Shown in pieces: positions 1 to 8,280 of a stretch of 33,071 nucleotides of DNA (position 1 is the first letter of the stretch; each line of letters starts with the position of its first letter). Source of the DNA: an uncultured Collinsella sp. (GTDB taxonomy: Bacteria; Actinomycetota; Coriobacteriia; Coriobacteriales; Coriobacteriaceae); NCBI GenBank assembly GCA_900754075.1, contig CAAEBN010000015.1, positions 1-33,071 on the forward strand, written 5' to 3'. Below the pieces are notes generated by a model. That model did no database searches and was not told the origin of the DNA. It saw only the letters and a program-made list of their open reading frames with translations. A program made the position numbers and the translations under genes.

Positions 1-48
1 CTGCCGATGCTGCGCGGGCCGCATTTGGACAATCTGACGTTCAATTTC

Positions 49-77
49 AAGGGCGCGACCGAAAGGTCAGCGCCCTT
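49..77 (+). terminator. Rho-independent-like hairpin with GAAA tetraloop
   Basis: AAGGGCGC (49-56) pairs with GCGCCCTT (70-77). GACC/GGTC continue the stem around a GAAA tetraloop, with one bulged A at 69. Only a short T-containing tail follows (TCATTTCA), so it may be a weak terminator. It sits 12 bases after a TGA at 35-37, consistent with the end of an upstream gene outside the window. Confidence 0.55.
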
Positions 78-157
78 TCATTTCACGTCACCTTGTCTCA
101 AATGCGACCCGCTCGCTCATTTATGCTCTACCTGCGGTGTTTCCGTTCTTGGGAGAT

Positions 158-188
158 TTGTCGCTTCTTGCTTGCGTCAAGGTATGAT
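158..188 (+). promoter_or_regulatory. Possible lspA promoter
   Basis: TTGTCG (158-163, 4/6 to TTGACA) and TATGAT (183-188, 5/6 to TATAAT) are separated by 19 bases. The spacing is long and the -35 weak, so this is only a candidate. It is the best sigma-70-like pair upstream of lspA. Confidence 0.3.
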
Positions 189-238
189 TATCTACTGCGT
201 TAAACGGAATTCGATGTTCTTGAGGGTAGGGGATTGAT

Positions 239-838
239 TTGGGTCGTACTGGGGATATGACGCCGCCTTTGCGTTGGCGGTTGGGTGTTGCTGGTGGGGT
301 GGCGCTGGTTGTGCTGCTTGTTGACCAGCTTACCAAGCTTGCGGTTCGTGCCGTGGGCGACGCTTTGCATGTGACCGTCATCCCCGGTGTCATCGACTTT
401 ATGTTTGTCCGCAATATCGGTGCTGCCTTTAGCATGGGCGAGGGGCATGGCATCGCGTTTGCCGTGCTGGCGTTGGCGGTCATTATCGCTATTGCCGTGT
501 ACCTCGTTCGTGCACCCCAGCTCGCCCATCTTGAGGTTGTGGGCATGGCGATGGTTGCGGGCGGTGCTATCGGCAACGCTATCGATCGTTTGGCCTTTGG
601 CTTCGTGACCGATTTTATTGCAACCACCTTCATCGACTTCCCCGTCTTCAATGTGGCCGATATCGGCATTACCTTGGGCGTCGTGCTCGCCCTCTTCGGC
701 TACATGTTCTTGAGTCCTGCGGCCCGTGAGGTCGATGCGACCGCCGAGCTTAACGCCCGTGACGAGGCCCGCGCTAAGCGCAAGGCCCAGCAACGCGGGG
801 AGCGTGCACGCAAGATTCGCGAAAGGAACGAGCGCTAA
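239..838 (+). CDS. lspA: Lipoprotein signal peptidase (signal peptidase II)
   Basis: LspA is the membrane aspartyl peptidase that removes the signal peptide of prolipoproteins after lipidation. The protein has 199 residues with about four membrane segments. Family motifs are in order: DQLTK (29-33), NIGAAFS (59-65), GNAIDR (112-117, catalytic Asp116) and NVAD (138-141, catalytic Asp141). The C-terminal ~40 residues after the last membrane segment are highly charged (many Arg, Lys, Glu), longer than in typical LspA of about 160 residues. I chose the TTG start at 239 because AGGGG (228-232) lies 6 bases upstream. The ATG at 257 is an alternative with a poorly placed GGGG. The stop overlaps the next start (TAATG), suggesting translational coupling to the pseudouridine synthase. 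Confidence 0.95.
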   Translation: MGRTGDMTPPLRWRLGVAGGVALVVLLVDQLTKLAVRAVGDALHVTVIPGVIDFMFVRNIGAAFSMGEGHGIAFAVLALAVIIAIAVYLVRAPQLAHLEVVGMAMVAGGAIGNAIDRLAFGFVTDFIATTFIDFPVFNVADIGITLGVVLALFGYMFLSPAAREVDATAELNARDEARAKRKAQQRGERARKIRERNER

Positions 839-1851
839 TGGCCGACATTCATATCCTTGTTGCCGACGATGCCGCTGGTCAGCGTCTTGACGCTTATCTG
901 GGCGCCAATGACGGCTGCCCTACACGTTCTGCCTGCGCGCATCTGATTGAGGGCGGTGCCGTATGTGTCAATGGCGAGACCTGCCTGTCAAAAAAGTATG
1001 CCGTGCGAGCCGGCGACCGTATTTCGGTCGATTTGCCCGAGCCGCACGATCCCACCGATGTGATTCCCGAGGCCATCCCGCTCGACATTCGCTATGAGGA
1101 CGATTATCTCATTGTGCTCTCCAAGCAGCGCGGCCTGGTGTGCCATCCTGCGCATGGTCATGAGAGCGGTACGCTCGCGAATGCCCTGGTCTATCACTGC
1201 GGTATTGACCATCTGGGCACCGTGCAGGGCGAGGACCGCCCCGGCATCGTGCATCGCCTGGATCGCGATACCTCGGGTCTCATGCTTGCGGCAAAGGACG
1301 ACGACACCCAGCGCGCGCTCCAAAATCTCATCCGCACGCGCACGCTCGACCGCCGCTACATTACGCTCGTTCACGGTCATATCGCTATGGATGGGGGCAC
1401 CATTAACACCGGCATTGCCCGATCGACGCGCGACCGTGTCAAGATGGCGGTTTCGGACGATCCTTTCGCGCGCCAGGCCATTACGACCTTTAAGGTCCTT
1501 GAGCGCTTCGATTCCACGCGTTTTGACGACGGCTACACGCTCGTCGAGTGCCACCTGTTTACGGGCCGCACACATCAGATTCGCGTGCATATGCGCCATA
1601 TCAACCACGCCTGCGTGGGCGACCCGCTCTACGGCAAGTGCGATGCACGCGCCGATCAGGGCCTGACCAGGCAATTCCTTCATTCTTGGCGCGTCGCATT
1701 CGACCATCCCGTGACGGGGGATCGCATTGAGTGCCGCGACGAACTGCCGTGGGATCTCGCTGCGGTTCTTGACGACCTGGCCCCGCGCTCGCTTGGCCGC
1801 ACCGCTGCCGGCGACGACATCGTCCCACAGCTTGGCCTTCTCGAAGCCTAG
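838..1851 (+). CDS. RluA/RluD-family 23S rRNA pseudouridine synthase
   Basis: This enzyme isomerises specific uridines of large-subunit rRNA to pseudouridine. The 337-residue protein begins with an S4-like RNA-binding domain (about 10-70) and continues with the RluA catalytic domain. The signature HRLDRDTSG (139-147) carries the catalytic Asp142. TGRTHQIRVHM and GDPLYG further on are also typical of the family. Its ATG shares one base with the lspA stop, and the lspA-rluD pairing is widely conserved. Which uridines it modifies cannot be read from sequence, so I do not choose between RluD and its paralogues. After the stop there is no obvious terminator, and a separate promoter precedes the next gene. 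Confidence 0.93.
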   Translation: MADIHILVADDAAGQRLDAYLGANDGCPTRSACAHLIEGGAVCVNGETCLSKKYAVRAGDRISVDLPEPHDPTDVIPEAIPLDIRYEDDYLIVLSKQRGLVCHPAHGHESGTLANALVYHCGIDHLGTVQGEDRPGIVHRLDRDTSGLMLAAKDDDTQRALQNLIRTRTLDRRYITLVHGHIAMDGGTINTGIARSTRDRVKMAVSDDPFARQAITTFKVLERFDSTRFDDGYTLVECHLFTGRTHQIRVHMRHINHACVGDPLYGKCDARADQGLTRQFLHSWRVAFDHPVTGDRIECRDELPWDLAAVLDDLAPRSLGRTAAGDDIVPQLGLLEA

Positions 1852-1869
1852 CCGGTATTAGGTGGTTTC

Positions 1870-1896
1870 TTGAACTCGGTAAGCCTGCGGTAAGAT
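1870..1896 (+). promoter_or_regulatory. Candidate promoter of the GT2 gene
   Basis: TTGAAC (1870-1875) and TAAGAT (1891-1896) are separated by 15 bases in the 82-base gap after the pseudouridine synthase. The spacing is slightly short and the -10 match is 4/6. Confidence 0.35.
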
Positions 1897-1933
1897 ATAC
1901 GATTGTTTACGTAACGCGTTCCTGGGAGCCTGC

Positions 1934-3229
1934 ATGCTCGCCTTTTTACAAACTAACACGCCCATCGTGATCTTCAACCAGATTGTCGTCACGCTGCTCA
2001 CGGTCTGCTTTCTGTACCAGGTGGTCTTCTTTGTCATCGGCGCTCTCCGTGGCGAGGTCGCGCCTCCCAAGGCCAAAAAACTCCACCGTTATGCCTTCTT
2101 TATTGCGGCGCATAACGAGGAAGCCGTAATTGCCAATCTCGTACGCTCCATCAAGGACCAGGATTATCCGTCCGAGCTCATCGAGGTCTTCGTGGTCGCC
2201 GATGCCTGTACCGATAACACGGCACAGCTCGCGCGCGAGGCGGGCGCCATCGTCTATGAGCGCAATGACCTGGCCCGCAAGGGCAAGAGCTGGGTCATGG
2301 ACTTTGGTTTCGATCGCATTCTCAACGAGTATCCCGACACGTTTGAGGGCTACTTTATCTTCGATGCCGACAACGTTATCTCCCGCGATTACGTCTCCAA
2401 GATGAACGATGCCTTTGACCAGGGCTTCCATGTGGTCACGAGCTATCGTAACTCTAAGAACTTCGGCAGCTCGTGGATCTCGGCAGCTAATGCCACCTGG
2501 TATCTGCGCGAGGCGCGTTTTCTCAACAACGCGCGTAACATCTGCAAGACGTCTTGCGCCGTCTCGGGTTCGGGCTACCTCATCTCCGCCAGCGTTATCG
2601 AGGGCATGCACGGTTGGCAGTTCCATACACTGACCGAGGACATCCAGTTCACCACGTTCTGCGCCATTCACGGCATCCGCATCGGTTATGCGCCGGCGGA
2701 GTTCTTTGACGAGCAGCCGGTGACGTTTAAGGCCTCCTGGAAACAGCGTATGCGTTGGACTAAGGGCTTTTACCAGGTGTTCTTTACCTATGGTAAGCAC
2801 TTGGTCAAGTCGACCTTCCGCTATCATCGCTTTGCTGCCTACGACATGTTTATGACGATCGCACCGGGCATGCTGCTGTCCCTGATCTCCATGCTCGCCA
2901 ACGCGACCTTCCTCATCGCTGGCGGACTTTCGCATGGCTTCTTGGCCACCGAGGTCGAGATGCAGGCTTGTGCCGCCTCGCTCATTATGACCTTCGTGAT
3001 GATGTACCAGACCTTCTTTATCCTGGCGCTACTCACGACCATCTTCGAGTACAAGCACATTCATTGCGCGCAAAAGTGGCGTTTGGTGACCAACCTGTTT
3101 ACCTTTCCGATCTTTATGTTCAGCTATATTCCCATCACGGTGGCAGCCCTGTTCCTGAAGGTTGACTGGGTCCCGACGCAGCACGCCGTCAACGTTACTC
3201 TCGACGAGGTCATGCAAGGCGCCAAATAA
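1934..3229 (+). CDS. Membrane-bound family 2 glycosyltransferase
   Basis: The 431-residue protein resembles processive GT2 synthases of the cellulose/poly-N-acetylglucosamine type, which transfer sugar from a nucleotide donor on the cytoplasmic face. One N-terminal membrane segment (about 12-37) is followed by a GT-A domain. Conserved sites are Asp90 in VAD, the DAD triad at 144-146, the TED motif at 234-236 and QRMRW at 271-275 (Q/RxxRW). Three or more C-terminal membrane segments follow. A GGGAG ribosome binding site (1924-1928) supports the ATG at 1934. It is monocistronic, with its own candidate promoter and a strong terminator. No polysaccharide export or modification gene is adjacent, so substrate and product (glycan, glycolipid) are unknown. 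Confidence 0.88.
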   Translation: MLAFLQTNTPIVIFNQIVVTLLTVCFLYQVVFFVIGALRGEVAPPKAKKLHRYAFFIAAHNEEAVIANLVRSIKDQDYPSELIEVFVVADACTDNTAQLAREAGAIVYERNDLARKGKSWVMDFGFDRILNEYPDTFEGYFIFDADNVISRDYVSKMNDAFDQGFHVVTSYRNSKNFGSSWISAANATWYLREARFLNNARNICKTSCAVSGSGYLISASVIEGMHGWQFHTLTEDIQFTTFCAIHGIRIGYAPAEFFDEQPVTFKASWKQRMRWTKGFYQVFFTYGKHLVKSTFRYHRFAAYDMFMTIAPGMLLSLISMLANATFLIAGGLSHGFLATEVEMQACAASLIMTFVMMYQTFFILALLTTIFEYKHIHCAQKWRLVTNLFTFPIFMFSYIPITVAALFLKVDWVPTQHAVNVTLDEVMQGAK

Positions 3230-3237
3230 CCATCACC

Positions 3238-3280
3238 AAAACCACCGCAAAGGGGGGCAGGCACCTTTGTGGTGGTTTTT
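3238..3280 (+). terminator. Rho-independent terminator of the GT2 gene
   Basis: The left arm (3238-3253) and right arm (3264-3279) form a 16-bp stem with one G-U pair at 3247/3270 and a 10-base loop. The stem ends in TTTTT. It begins 9 bases after the glycosyltransferase stop. Confidence 0.9.
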
Positions 3281-3311
3281 GCGTTTGAGTAGCTGTCCAT
3301 GGAGGTGCACG

Positions 3312-3734
3312 ATGTCCTACATCCCATTTTGGATTTGCATCTTTGCCGGTGCGGTGGTTGATGCCCGTGAGCGGCGGTTTCCGAATGCGCTTGCCGGCGC
3401 GTGTGCGGTGGCGGCGTTTACAGGCGTTTGGCTCGACAGAGGTGTTAATACGGCGCTTGACCACGCCGGTCTTGCGGTCATCGTCTACCTTGCCCTTGTG
3501 CTTACTGAGTCACTCTGGCGTCGTGTTCGCCACGCCCCCGGCATTGGCATGGGGGACGTCAAGGCGCTCTTCGCGCTTTGCACGCTCGACCCTATAGGCG
3601 GCATCGTGGCATTTGCCGTCGCGCTCCTGGTCCTTGCCCTCTCCTGCCTCTTCACAAAATCGCGCTCGCTGCCTTTGCTCCCGTTTTTGGTGCCGATATT
3701 TGCCATAATCGAGGTCGTGGGCTGCACATTGTAA
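3312..3734 (+). CDS. A24-family prepilin peptidase-like membrane protein
   Basis: A24 aspartyl peptidases cleave the leader of type IV prepilins or flagellin-like proteins inside the membrane. This 140-residue, highly hydrophobic protein has both active-site contexts: Asp17 in DARERRFPN and Asp83 in GIGMGDVK (GxGDxK). It lacks the long N-terminal methyltransferase-type region of PilD and so matches the short CpaA/TadV class. The ATG at 3312 follows GGAGGTG (3301-3307). Longer upstream starts would run through the preceding terminator and are rejected. No pilin or secretion ATPase gene is present in the window, so the substrate is unknown. The stop is about 30 bases before the dGTPase-like start. 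Confidence 0.8.
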   Translation: MSYIPFWICIFAGAVVDARERRFPNALAGACAVAAFTGVWLDRGVNTALDHAGLAVIVYLALVLTESLWRRVRHAPGIGMGDVKALFALCTLDPIGGIVAFAVALLVLALSCLFTKSRSLPLLPFLVPIFAIIEVVGCTL

Positions 3735-3765
3735 CCGATTGCGCATCCTTCTTAAGGAGCATGCC

Positions 3766-5013
3766 ATGGCAACTAATCAAGAAACGGCCGCCATTAAGGC
3801 GCGCATGGACCGCATTCCCGCGGCGTTGTCGCCCGAGCTGGTCGAGCGTATCGCCGCCGACCGCGCCTCGGGTGTCGTTAATCCTTATCGATGCGGTGAT
3901 GACCAGGCCATTCGTCGTATTGATCGCGCTGCCGACAAAGGCACGCTTATGCGTCCGGCATTTATGCGCGATACCGAAAAGATTCTTCATCTTCCGGCGT
4001 ACGCGCGTTATGCAGGCAAAACGCAGGTCTTTAGCTTCCGTAGCAATGATGATCTGTCGCGCCGCGGTTTGCACGTGCAGCTTGTCTCGCGCATTGCGCG
4101 CGATATCGGTCGCGCCCTGGGGCTCAACTGCGATCTGATCGAGGCGATTGGCCTGGGCCATGACTTGGGACACACGCCTTTTGGCCATGCGGGCGAGCGA
4201 TTCCTCAACGATATCTACCACGAGCGCACGGGTCGCTACTTTTTCCATAACGTGCAGTCGGTTCGCGTGCTCGATGCGCTGTACGGCCGCAACGTGTCGC
4301 TCCAGACGCTCGACGGCGTCTTGTGCCATAACGGCGAATACGAGCAGCGCGTGTTTGAGCTCTCGGACATGGGTTCCTTTGACCAGTTCGATCAGACGGT
4401 TGAGGACTGCATTGCCAAGGGCTATAGCGCAATTGAGCACCTACGTCCCATGACGCTCGAGGGCTGCGTGGTTCGCATCTCGGATATCCTTGCCTATGTT
4501 GGACGCGATCGCCAAGATGCCATTGCGGCGGGCCTGCTGGCGCCCGACGCCTTTGACGATGACCTGGGCGGAGCATACAACAGCTGGATCCTTACGCATG
4601 CCTCCATTGATATCGTCGAGCACAGCTATGGCAAGCCGCGCATCGAGATGAGCGAGGAGCTTTTTGAGGAAATCCGCCGAGCCAAGCGCGAGAACTACGA
4701 GAAGATCTATAGCAAGGGCGGCATTGAAGGCGACTCCGAAGCAGAGCTGCGCGAGGCGTTCGAAAAGCTCTACGACCGTTGCCTGCTGGATCTAAATAAA
4801 GGCGATGAGTCCTCGTACATCTTTAAGCATCATATTTCGCGCATAGAGCAGCAGCTTTCCTACTACGATCGCACTTATGCCTGGCAGGACGACAAAGATC
4901 AAGCAGTGGTGGATTACATCGCGAGCATGTCGGACGGCTATTTCTGCGAGTTGACGAGCAAGCTTTTCCCTGGGCTGGAGTTTCCACATCGTACCTATAT
5001 TAACGAACGGTAG
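3766..5013 (+). CDS. dgt: HD-domain dGTP triphosphohydrolase-like protein
   Basis: Members hydrolyse dGTP or other dNTPs to the nucleoside and triphosphate, or act on related phosphoester substrates. The 415-residue protein shows the HD-superfamily metal site: His103, the HD pair at 132-133 in LGHDLGHTPFGHAGE, and a later Asp in VRISDILAY. These match the dGTPase subgroup, though the usual RTRLTH-type leader around the first His is altered (RRGLHVQLV). The ATG at 3766 has AAGGAG (3754-3759) at 6-base spacing; an in-frame TTG at 3739 is less likely. It follows the A24 peptidase closely and may be cotranscribed with it. True substrate is uncertain. Confidence 0.85.
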   Translation: MATNQETAAIKARMDRIPAALSPELVERIAADRASGVVNPYRCGDDQAIRRIDRAADKGTLMRPAFMRDTEKILHLPAYARYAGKTQVFSFRSNDDLSRRGLHVQLVSRIARDIGRALGLNCDLIEAIGLGHDLGHTPFGHAGERFLNDIYHERTGRYFFHNVQSVRVLDALYGRNVSLQTLDGVLCHNGEYEQRVFELSDMGSFDQFDQTVEDCIAKGYSAIEHLRPMTLEGCVVRISDILAYVGRDRQDAIAAGLLAPDAFDDDLGGAYNSWILTHASIDIVEHSYGKPRIEMSEELFEEIRRAKRENYEKIYSKGGIEGDSEAELREAFEKLYDRCLLDLNKGDESSYIFKHHISRIEQQLSYYDRTYAWQDDKDQAVVDYIASMSDGYFCELTSKLFPGLEFPHRTYINER

Positions 5014-5028
5014 TTCGTATATATTCGG

Positions 5029-5034
5029 TATACT
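5029..5034 (+). promoter_or_regulatory. Possible -10 element upstream of rarA
   Basis: TATACT (5/6 to consensus) lies in the AT-rich 60-base gap between the HD hydrolase and rarA. I see no convincing -35 at 16-18 bases. Confidence 0.3.
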
Positions 5035-5073
5035 GTTAGTAGAAAACGTTTTTGATTGATGCACGGGATGGCT

Positions 5074-6423
5074 ATGGACGACCTTTTTTCTGCTTCGACG
5101 CGTGAGCGTTCCTTTCAGAATGCGCCGCTTGCGGTTCGCATGCGCCCCAATTCGCTCGACGAGTACGTGGGTCAGCAAAAGGCTGTGGGCAAGGGTTCGT
5201 GGCTGCGTGCGGCGATCGAGCATGATGTGCTATCGAGCGTGATTCTGTATGGGCCGGCCGGCACGGGCAAGACGACACTGGCCCACATTATCGCTAACCA
5301 TACCAAGAGCGAGTTTGTCGAGGTCAGCGCCGTCACGGGTACCGTGAAGGACCTGCGTCGCGTGATCGACGAGGCCAAGACGCGCCTGAATACGTACGAT
5401 CGTCGCACCATTCTATTTATCGACGAGATTCACCGCTTCTCCAAGTCGCAGCAGGATGCTCTGCTGCATGCAGTTGAGAACCGTACCGTCATTATGATTG
5501 GCGCCACGACGGAGAATCCGTACTTCGAGGTCAACTCGGCATTGCTCTCGCGCGGTCGCGTGGTAGAGCTTGAGCACCTGAAGGACGAGGATATCGCCAC
5601 GCTGATTGAGCGTGCACTCGAGGCACCGCAGGGTCTGAACGGCAAGTTCTCGGCCGATGAGGATACGGTTAAGACCATCTGCACGCTGGCCGCGGGTGAT
5701 GCTCGCTCGGCGCTCACGACGCTCGAGCTTGCAAGCGAGATTGCCGTAACGCGTCCCGATACCGAGGGGACGCCAGCGCCGGCGGCGGGGGAGCGCTATC
5801 CCATCACCGTGGATGACGTGAAGATTGCCAACCCGCGTCGTGGCTTTTCGTACGACAAAAACGGTGACATGCACTACGACATTATCAGTGCGTTCATCAA
5901 GTCTATGCGCGGGAGCGACCCCGATGCCACCATTTATTGGCTCGCGCGCATGATCGATGCAGGAGAGGATCCCAAGTTTATTGCTCGCCGCATTATGATC
6001 CACGCTTCCGAGGACGTCGGAAACGCCGATCCGCAGGCGCTTTTGGTGGCACATGCCGCATTTAAGTCTGCCGAGGTCATTGGCTACCCCGAATGCCGCA
6101 TTAACCTAGCTCAGGCTGCGCTCTATGTTTGTCTGGCGCCTAAATCTAACGCGTGCGAAGCTTCAATCGATGCGGCGCTGGCCGATATCCATTCAAGTGG
6201 GCTTCGCGAGGTGCCCAGCTACCTGCGCGATCGCCATCGCCCGGGCAGCGATGAGTACGGTGTGTACAAGTATCCGCATGATTATCCCGAAGGCTGGGTC
6301 GACCAGCGGTATTTGCCCGAAGGGTTGGAGCGCGGCGCGTTCTGGCAGCCTGCGGGCCGCGGTTGGGAAGAGTGGCGCGTAGAGCAAAGCGAGCGCGACC
6401 GTAGCGGGAATGCTCCGAAGTAG
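5074..6423 (+). CDS. rarA: Replication-associated recombination protein A (RarA/MgsA AAA+ ATPase)
   Basis: RarA is a clamp-loader-like AAA+ ATPase acting at stalled replication forks. In the 449-residue product Walker A is GPAGTGKT (60-67), Walker B contains the DE pair at 117-118 (FIDEIH) and sensor 1 is GATTEN (143-148). The rest is the typical MgsA C-terminal tetramerisation region (PRRGFSYDKNGDMHYD and onward). Start choice is uncertain: in-frame TTG 5056, ATG 5059, ATG 5068 and ATG 5074 are all possible, none with a strong ribosome binding site. I prefer 5074 because the family-like MDDLF begins there. Confidence 0.93.
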   Translation: MDDLFSASTRERSFQNAPLAVRMRPNSLDEYVGQQKAVGKGSWLRAAIEHDVLSSVILYGPAGTGKTTLAHIIANHTKSEFVEVSAVTGTVKDLRRVIDEAKTRLNTYDRRTILFIDEIHRFSKSQQDALLHAVENRTVIMIGATTENPYFEVNSALLSRGRVVELEHLKDEDIATLIERALEAPQGLNGKFSADEDTVKTICTLAAGDARSALTTLELASEIAVTRPDTEGTPAPAAGERYPITVDDVKIANPRRGFSYDKNGDMHYDIISAFIKSMRGSDPDATIYWLARMIDAGEDPKFIARRIMIHASEDVGNADPQALLVAHAAFKSAEVIGYPECRINLAQAALYVCLAPKSNACEASIDAALADIHSSGLREVPSYLRDRHRPGSDEYGVYKYPHDYPEGWVDQRYLPEGLERGAFWQPAGRGWEEWRVEQSERDRSGNAPK

Positions 6424-6454
6424 CTGCTGATTATTTTGTCCCACGATCTCACGC

Positions 6455-6485
6455 TTGGCATGTTCGGTCCCCTTTGGGGTACCAT
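6455..6485 (+). promoter_or_regulatory. Candidate promoter of the sigma-factor cassette
   Basis: TTGGCA (6455-6460, 5/6) and TACCAT (6480-6485, 4/6) are separated by 19 bases. The overlapping GGGTAC (6477-6482) resembles a SigB/SigF -10 box (GGGTAT), but no GTTT-type -35 stands at the usual 13-16 bases, so autoregulation is only a suggestion. Confidence 0.35.
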
Positions 6486-6523
6486 TAACAGCGTCTGTAT
6501 TTCGATTCCTTCGGGAGGCTTGT

Positions 6524-7117
6524 ATGAGTCCCATTCAAATCGCCCTGCTGCTGCTCGCCGTTGCCGGCGTGTGGGCTGTTATCGAGCTCGCGCTCACACT
6601 GCGCAAGACCCGCACTGTCGTTGACTCACTCGATAAGACGGTGAGCGACCTTAACAACACGCTCGCCGAGGCGCAGCCCGTGGTAGCAAAGCTCGATGGC
6701 GCTGTCGACGAGCTTACGCCGGCACTTGCCCAGATGGAGCCGCTGCTCAAGTCGAGCAAGACTGCCGTTGACGCCCTGACGTCCAACCTCGTTGAGGTTG
6801 AGGCGGTCGTTCGCGACATCTCCGAGGTTACGGGCAGCGTGGCCGAGGCCAGCAATGCCGTATCGAGCGTGACCGACTCTGCCGCCGGCGCCGTGCAGAA
6901 GCTTTTCAATAAGGTGAAGGCTCCTGCAGCCGACGCCGATCGCAAGCTCGCCGCTGCCGCCGCCGAGGCCGAGCAGCCTACCGAGCGCGTTCTGATTGGT
7001 GAGGCTGAGGACGAGGCCGCCGATGGTGCGGATGCGGCTCATAAGTCCGCAGCCAAGACTGCTCAGTATTACACCTATACGCCCGCCGAGACCTCCGAGG
7101 AGTCCTGCGATGAGTAG
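6524..7117 (+). CDS. DUF948-like membrane-anchored coiled-coil protein
   Basis: The 197-residue protein has one N-terminal membrane segment (about residues 3-25). A long helical region of heptad-like L/V/A repeats follows (about 30-135), then an Ala/Glu-rich acidic tail. This layout fits DUF948, the family of Bacillus YtxG, a SigB-controlled general stress protein of unknown activity. GGGAGG (6513-6518) supports the ATG at 6524 over upstream starts. The 3' end overlaps the next start by 8 bases, so it is translationally coupled to the anti-sigma-like gene. The adjacent SigB-type sigma factor makes a stress-envelope role plausible but unproven. Confidence 0.75.
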   Translation: MSPIQIALLLLAVAGVWAVIELALTLRKTRTVVDSLDKTVSDLNNTLAEAQPVVAKLDGAVDELTPALAQMEPLLKSSKTAVDALTSNLVEVEAVVRDISEVTGSVAEASNAVSSVTDSAAGAVQKLFNKVKAPAADADRKLAAAAAEAEQPTERVLIGEAEDEAADGADAAHKSAAKTAQYYTYTPAETSEESCDE

Positions 7118-7487
7118 CGAAGCAACCTGTCCCATCACGCTGAGCGTTGCCGGTGATCCGCGTCTCGCGCGCTTGGTGCGCATGACGGCCGCCAACGTCG
7201 GCGCCCTGTGCTCTATGTCCGTCGATCGCATCGAGGATATTCGTATGGCTGCCGAGGAAGCCTTTATCTTTGGCTGCACGGCTGTTGATTCCGACGATAT
7301 CTCGATCAAATTCGATGTCGACGAATCGCATGTGGGCATGACCTTTACCTTTGGCGACCAGGCGACTGTCGATGAGGATGACCAGGCTGCCGTGTATGCC
7401 GAGCTCATTTTGGCGAGTGTGTGCGACTCCTACGAAAAGACTACAGCGCCCCTGACGCTTTCCCTCGACCTCAAGGCGGATATCTAA
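7110..7487 (+). CDS. RsbW/SpoIIAB-like anti-sigma candidate with degenerate ATP site
   Basis: The 125-residue protein has the size and secondary-structure pattern of a Bergerat-fold (GHKL) anti-sigma factor. It ends one base before a SigB/SigF-type sigma gene, where rsbW/spoIIAB normally sits. The N-box region (44-58, IRMAAEEAFIFGCTA) aligns with the family helix but has no Asn where the Mg-ATP-binding Asn is expected. The usual DxGxG and glycine-rich lid segments are also not apparent. It may therefore bind the sigma factor without kinase activity, or be regulated differently. No RsbV/SpoIIAA-like antagonist is present in the window. The start is ATG 7110 with GAGGAG (7097-7102) at 7 bases, overlapping the upstream stop. 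Assignment rests on context and weak similarity. Confidence 0.65.
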   Translation: MSSEATCPITLSVAGDPRLARLVRMTAANVGALCSMSVDRIEDIRMAAEEAFIFGCTAVDSDDISIKFDVDESHVGMTFTFGDQATVDEDDQAAVYAELILASVCDSYEKTTAPLTLSLDLKADI

Positions 7488-7488
7488 T

Positions 7489-8280
7489 ATGACCGAACGT
7501 TCCCGGAGCGGCAAGACCGCTTGGGACAAGGAGAAAACCCGCGAGCTTTTTCGTCGTTATAAGGAGACCGGTGATCCGGACGCACGCGAGCAGCTCGTCA
7601 TGTCCCATATGAACCTGGTAAGGTTTCTTGCCAACAAATTTAAGAACCGCGGCGAGCCGCTCGATGACCTTTTGCAGGTCGGCTATCTGGGCCTGCTCAA
7701 GGCTATCGACCGCTTTGACCCTGAACGCGGACTTGAGTTCACGACGTTTGCCACGCCCACCATCCTGGGCGAGATTAAGCGCCACTTCCGCGATAAGGGC
7801 TGGAGTGTGCGCGTGCCGCGTCGTCTGCAGGAGCTCTCTGCCAAGGTTAACCAGGCCACCGACAAGCTCACCAACGAGCTTCAGCGTTCGCCTAAGGTTG
7901 AGGAAATCGCCGATTACCTGGGCGTGACCGTCGACGAGGTGCTCGAAGCCATGGAATCGTCCTCGGCCTACACCTCGGTGCCCATCGAGGCCCCCGGTGC
8001 GTCCGATTCCGACGATGCGCCTTCGATTCTCGATCGCTACGCCGACGACGACAACGAGCTCGACTTTACCGATGATCGCCTGGTAATCGAGGAAGCCATC
8101 CGCGATTTCTCACCTCGCGAGCGCGAGGTTATCGAGCTGCGCTTCGTAAAGGGCATGACCCAGATCGAGATTGCCAAGAAGCTGGGCATCTCGCAGGTGC
8201 AGGTCTCGCGCCTGCTACGCCGTACCCTTAAGAAGATTCAGGACAAGATTGACCCCGACGGAGTGATGGTTCGTTCATGA
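7489..8280 (+). CDS. SigB/SigF/SigG-type RNA polymerase sigma factor
   Basis: This is an alternative group 3 sigma factor of 263 residues. Region 2 is visible (NLVRFLANKF, then DLLQVGYLGLLKAIDRFD and FTTFATPTILGEIKRHFRD), with the ILGEIKRHFRD box typical of SigB/F/G proteins. Region 3 (about 115-155) follows, then region 4 with the helix-turn-helix MTQIEIAKKLGISQVQVSRL. A run of acidic residues joins regions 3 and 4 (about 165-190). The ATG is one base after the stop of the anti-sigma-like gene, and its 3' end overlaps the permease by 4 bases. The regulon is unknown; context suggests general stress response. Confidence 0.93.
   Translation: MTERSRSGKTAWDKEKTRELFRRYKETGDPDAREQLVMSHMNLVRFLANKFKNRGEPLDDLLQVGYLGLLKAIDRFDPERGLEFTTFATPTILGEIKRHFRDKGWSVRVPRRLQELSAKVNQATDKLTNELQRSPKVEEIADYLGVTVDEVLEAMESSSAYTSVPIEAPGASDSDDAPSILDRYADDDNELDFTDDRLVIEEAIRDFSPREREVIELRFVKGMTQIEIAKKLGISQVQVSRLLRRTLKKIQDKIDPDGVMVRS

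Larger units (their letters stand above)
1..238. other. 5' intergenic region before lspA
   Basis: No gene is supported here. One plus-strand reading frame stops with TGA at 35-37, which could be the end of a gene lying mostly outside the window, but about a dozen residues are too few to identify it. A terminator-like hairpin follows at 49-77, and a weak promoter can be proposed upstream of lspA. Confidence 0.5.
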
